Source of the DNA: Plantago elongata
Taxonomy: Eukaryota > Streptophyta > Magnoliopsida > Lamiales > Plantaginaceae
Direction of reading: 5' to 3'
Length of the DNA: 60,923 bases
NCBI GenBank assembly: GCA_036897095.1
Contig: JAYMSP010000279.1
Location: forward strand, 1 to 60,923
The position numbers were made by a program, and so were the translations under genes. This document shows, in pieces, positions 56,841-60,923 of the stretch. Every line of letters starts with the position of its first letter. The first letter of the stretch is position 1. The notes under the pieces were generated by a model, which was not told where the DNA came from, searched no databases, and saw only the letters and a list, made by a program, of their open reading frames with translations.

Positions 56841-59800
56841 TGCTCATAGAATGCACAAATGTACTTATTGCTTTGCAATTTTCATCTCCATTTGATAAGA
56901 TACATACCTTCTTCAGGAGGTATAGTAAGGAATTGTAAACTTTTTGCCAATTCAACCTTTAAGAATATAAATTCTTACTTAAGAAATAATTAAGGTACAT
57001 CTAGACCGTGTCAATCTCAAGGTCATCTTTGATATTCTTTGCATGCTCGAACTACAAGTTGAGCTATTCATTGGTATGCCCAATACTTTTTGTTGGCGAA
57101 TATTGAGAATTTTACTCATCAAATCCATTTTTGCTAACATGATATATTTAGTCTCCTTCTGGGACAAATTGTCGGAGATGTTATATCTCCTCATTGAACT
57201 TCTCAAATCATATGACTTGTAAGTCAAACCAGTCATTATTCATGTGCACAACCCACATGTTGTGCATGAGTGATAACATTCACATTATAATAATAACCAT
57301 GTGAGTATGCAACATGATAACTAAGGATTCTAGAAAATAAATAAATAATGCAAACTATGCAAGAATAAACATATTATGATGCAATATTTAGTATCTAAAA
57401 GTACATGAAATTTGACTCAATAAAGCAACGGTACTGTACGTATTTCGAATTCGTCAATTAAAAGGACTTATGGTCCATGAGCTCATTTTTATCGTCATCA
57501 TCATCATGATGTCATCGAAATGGACTTACATGTAAGATCTCAATTTATGTTCCTCGACTTTGCATATGCATATAAAATATATCGGTTCCATGTATATTGG
57601 TATTTCAAATCTCTTTCTTAGATTTTTCAAGTCAGTACTGATAATTGATATTTGAATATTTTTTGAGGTACCATTTTATTTCATATAGGCCATTTATTAT
57701 GATTAAGATATATATATGTCTTTTATGACATGCATTACTCTTTAGGAGTACCAACTGCTTATTCTTGCCAATTTTTTGTATTGTACTTTGGAACCGATTT
57801 TCACTGAGGTGAATGAATCATTAGTACAATAGGCAAGACATCTCAATGTTCATAACATGTCATTCTATAATTGATATGTAACTCTATACGTCTTCAAATA
57901 AGGTCATAGCGGGTTAGCATTCAAATCATAAAACTTTATGTTTGAACATATCTTGATATAGTAACTTAAAGCTGAATCTTTAGTTCGAGTTTGAACTTTC
58001 GAATATATGGGATCAATTCACTCTACGAATTTTTACCAGCTTATTATTCATGTTATTCCTCCCTTAAGCTAGGAAAACTAAGGCTCATTAAAATATAATG
58101 GCAGCTTAAAAATATAATCATTTTGTATGCTTTAGGCATTAGTTCTCTACGGAGAACAATATTATAGGGAGTGAATATATTTGCACAGTTGAATTTTCTA
58201 GTGTTGACAATAAAAGTTGCCCTCAAATTGAAGATCATACTTGTGGGTAAGGCCACGTATACATCTATAATTGTCAACTTTATAAGTATCACTTTTGTTA
58301 CAAGATCTTCATTTCATGCTTAATCTCAGTGTTGTGTCATGTCATAATAATAAATACAACATGAGATGGCTTTCAACACATAATAATATGAAAACTCCAG
58401 GTTTCACATAAAACGGTTAAGTTATAACCGCATGGCCTAATTTGTCACATCAAATTGCATATTTTTTTCTCAACTTGAGGTTGATGAATTCTATTTTATG
58501 CTTGCTTTTGGTGTTCGATGCATGTATAAACAAGCAAATCGTTCACATTCACTTCAGGGAATGAGAAGAATCAATTTTTATAAATTGACCATGATCTTTC
58601 AAGCAAAGTTTTGAATTTTCTTTTTTCAAACACCTCTTGTATTGTGATCATGGATGCACTTGTGTAGATCAAATTGTGGTTATTCTCATATTCATGTCTC
58701 AATGTATCTTTCTAGAAAAAGACTGTTATGACCAACTTTTTCAAATGATGATTTTGTAAGTAAATTTGCCCTAAGAGCAAATAGCACATGAATGCATTCC
58801 ATGAATTTTTATTTTCTTTGATACGGGATGGCCAACCGTTCATGTTAAACCTTTAAAGTGCTATCCATTATATGTTTCATGGACAAGTAGTCAAACTATT
58901 TTGACATTATTGAATATGCGATGTGTTGATGCAATATCATCTAACACCATCGTACACACCCTTTTTCTTTTTTTTACCACTTGCCTTGTATATTGTCATA
59001 TTTACTTCACGCAATAAAGCATGCATTTTCTTTTCTTATCATAGTTATGCTACCGTATAGCATATGCGACACATGAAAAATAGTGTATGCTTTTCTAGCA
59101 TAACATCATCATTATTGTTCCACAACATAAATGATTTTCATATATCCAACTACGTCGGTTGAATATGTATACTTTATTTGCATCACCATCAATAACATCA
59201 TTTAATAGGGTGTGCATTCCATCCTTTTTTTAGCTAATCAAAACTAGAGTATCAAACAATTTGTTGATGAATTTTTTATGGTACATGATATGTCTGTAGA
59301 CATATATGTTTTTAACAATCATTAGGTGGTTCTATTATAAAACATAAGTAAGATCAACAGATCTTTAATGTTAAGGGATTCAACCCCTTTAGGCTTTTAT
59401 TAATGATGAAGAAGAAATACATCACATTTGTCTTATTTTTTACCACATATTCACTTATTCAATATAACAATATACAATATGAATAAATAATTTAATAAAT
59501 AAAATAAAATCCTTTTTTTACCAATGACGTGTACTACTCTTTTGGATATAATCACATATACGGAGCTTGATTGGTGATAATTTGGAGTCGATCATTACAT
59601 CATAGTATTGTCCATGCAATTGTCTAACTACAAATCAAAATTATAGGTAAGTTATGAGCCAATACGGAAGGAAACGAATTAATTTATAAAGAGTATTAAA
59701 ATAGGGAGGATAGATCATAAACTTCCCTGCAAATCATGTCACCATTAATTATGTTACATGATGGTTGGGACACATTTTATTAAACACATAATATATTTTA

Positions 59801-60126
59801 AATATTTTATAAATTTATATAAAATTATTTTAATTTATAAAATAATTCATCAACTTCAAAGTAATACAATTTACCCAAAAATACTTTTATTTATATATTT
59901 CAACTCCCTAACATGTATCTTCCTCTTCGAATCTTCAAACAAATATAATTCAAGAACACAAGATGGTTATTATCTCAAAACAAACATAACTAAAACTTAT
60001 ATAACGATGTTAGAAACAAAAAAAAAAAAAAACAAATTTAACCAAATCATACACGATAATATTATGTTTTCACTAATTAAAGAAAAAATCAAAAAAAAAA
60101 ATTACAAAACAAGAAGAAATAAGTAT

Positions 60127-60312
60127 GGTAGCCCTCAAGACTACCAAAATAGTCGTCTAGCAACCTTAGGGATGCCAAAAGCCCATTTTGGCAGCCCTCA
60201 TGGTTGTTGACCGCCCGGTAGCCTTGAGGGCTGCCAGACGGACTATCTGACATCCTTGAAGGCTGCCAGAATAACACATGGCAGCCCATTTTAGCAGTCA
60301 TGAGGGCTGCCC
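60127..60312. repeat. Cluster of GGCAGCCCTCA motifs in alternating orientation
   Basis: GGCAGCCCTCA or AGCCCTCAAG and their complements (TGAGGGCTGCC, GAAGGCTGCCAG) occur about eight times in 185 bp, on both strands, in an otherwise AT-rich element. GTAGCCTTGAGGGCTGCC faces GGCAGCCCTCATGG, giving several possible stems. Frames across this block on both strands only reflect the repeat. Confidence 0.7.
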
Positions 60313-60904
60313 AAATGTAATTTTAGTCGTTTTTTTTTTATTTTTTTAACTTTTTTATGAAATCTAAACTAGTTTAAATATATAAACACAAAAAAATAAT
60401 TACAAACAATTATAAATAGTAGACTAAAATAATGTTTACTTTTTAGATTATCAACCATTGTCATTTCTTGACAAATGCTTGTATGACTTCTTCTTTTTTC
60501 CTCGTATGGTATTGTAATATATTCAGATTATATATTTTTAAAGCTGTGAAGTATTGTGGGATTAAATGGAGTATATAATATATATGAGAACTAGTTTTTG
60601 TATTTTGATTATTTAAAGTAATTTTTGTAATATGTAAACATTTGTATTGTATTTAATAAAATGTGTCATGCGTTTAACAATTCCCTTATGTAATTTAGCC
60701 GAGTGGCAAGCTGAGACACCCCGTAACTCAGTTAGTCAAGTAACAAAAGTAATAATAGCAAGGAGCATATGCTAGATTAGTCTTCATGAATTTTCTTTAG
60801 TTGGTGCCTTCATCATTCTCCAGTCCATCGTTTGGCTGCAAACTTTCTGATGAATGATAGTAATTGAGCACTATCGTGCTAATAACGTGTTATAAAATAA
60901 AATT

Positions 60905-60923
60905 ATATATATATATATATATA
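60905..60923. repeat. (AT)n at the window end
   Basis: The dinucleotide run TATATATATATATATATA occupies the last bases, inside the truncated LTR. Confidence 0.85.

Larger units (their letters stand above)
55872..60923 (-). mobile_element. LTR retroelement, Copia-like, minus strand, 5' LTR cut by window end
   Basis: On the minus strand the 3' LTR is 56132-55872 (261 bp, TGTTATGAAA...TTTTATAACA, TG..CA ends). The purine tract AAAGGGGAG lies just before it. At 60888-60923 the terminal bases TATTTTATAACA recur and are followed inward by CGTTATTAGCACGATAGTGC, as at the inner edge of a 5' LTR; the rest of that LTR is outside the window. The internal part is about 4.76 kb, a normal size for Copia, yet no minus-strand frame exceeds about 85 codons. 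I could not recognise gag, integrase or reverse transcriptase. It is either an old, decayed copy or a noncoding derivative. The Copia assignment rests on size and the purine-tract-proximal sequence only. Confidence 0.7.

Noticed and set aside
59758-60210. 150-codon plus-strand frame in the retroelement
   Set aside because: Antisense to the element, Ile/Lys/Asn-rich as expected for AT-rich DNA, and ends in the GGCAGCCCTCA cluster.
1-60923. CRISPR arrays, bacterial operons, riboswitches, toxin-antitoxin systems
   Set aside because: The DNA is a plant nuclear region with spliced genes; the direct repeats seen lack unique spacers of constant length.

Overview
The window is nuclear DNA from a flowering plant, most likely a eudicot. 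The genes have many introns with GT-AG borders, the spacers are AT-rich, MITEs are plentiful, and the recognisable families (LNK clock coactivator, Pumilio, UGT91 glycosyltransferase, LRR-III receptor kinase, ERGIC3, PHP phosphoesterase) are plant types. The species cannot be named from the sequence. I worked out all exon borders by hand from reading-frame continuity and splice sites. For every gene model listed, the exons sum to a whole number of codons.

Layout. 1-3.0 kb is repeats: a ~100-bp minisatellite, then an array of ~21-bp units built around GAAACTAG with telo-box palindromes, a Stowaway MITE, and a broken TPR/CHIP-like exon. 3.9-34.7 kb is the gene-rich core: a small coiled-coil protein (-), a Pumilio RNA-binding protein (+), an LNK1-like clock coactivator (+), a small CxxC zinc-ribbon protein (-), an ERGIC3-like cargo receptor (+) and a PHP-domain phosphoesterase (-). 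LNK1/zinc-ribbon and ERGIC3/PHP are convergent pairs. The zinc-ribbon gene and ERGIC3 are divergent over a ~1.2-kb spacer.

34.8-45.9 kb is transposon-rich. It holds a large inverted-repeat element filled with the same GAAACTAG array as the left end but in opposite orientation, a long-TIR MITE, a SINE-like remnant, a decayed PIF/Harbinger transposon with both TIRs and a TAA target duplication, and a ~390-bp foldback hairpin element. 45.9-54.3 kb is a second gene block: two tandem UGT91-type glycosyltransferases (+) and an LRR-III receptor with a degenerate kinase domain (-). 54.4-60.9 kb is repeats again, ending in a Copia-like LTR retroelement on the minus strand that has a complete 261-bp 3' LTR and a polypurine tract but no long ORF.

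The core genes are unrelated housekeeping or regulatory genes and do not form an operon-like system. The two UGTs are a recent tandem pair and probably share a pathway (glycosylation of a specialised metabolite). The most unusual structure is the GAAACTAG/telo-box-palindrome element. It occurs twice, 33 kb apart, in opposite orientation around the gene-rich core, and the right copy is bounded by ~300-bp inverted arms.
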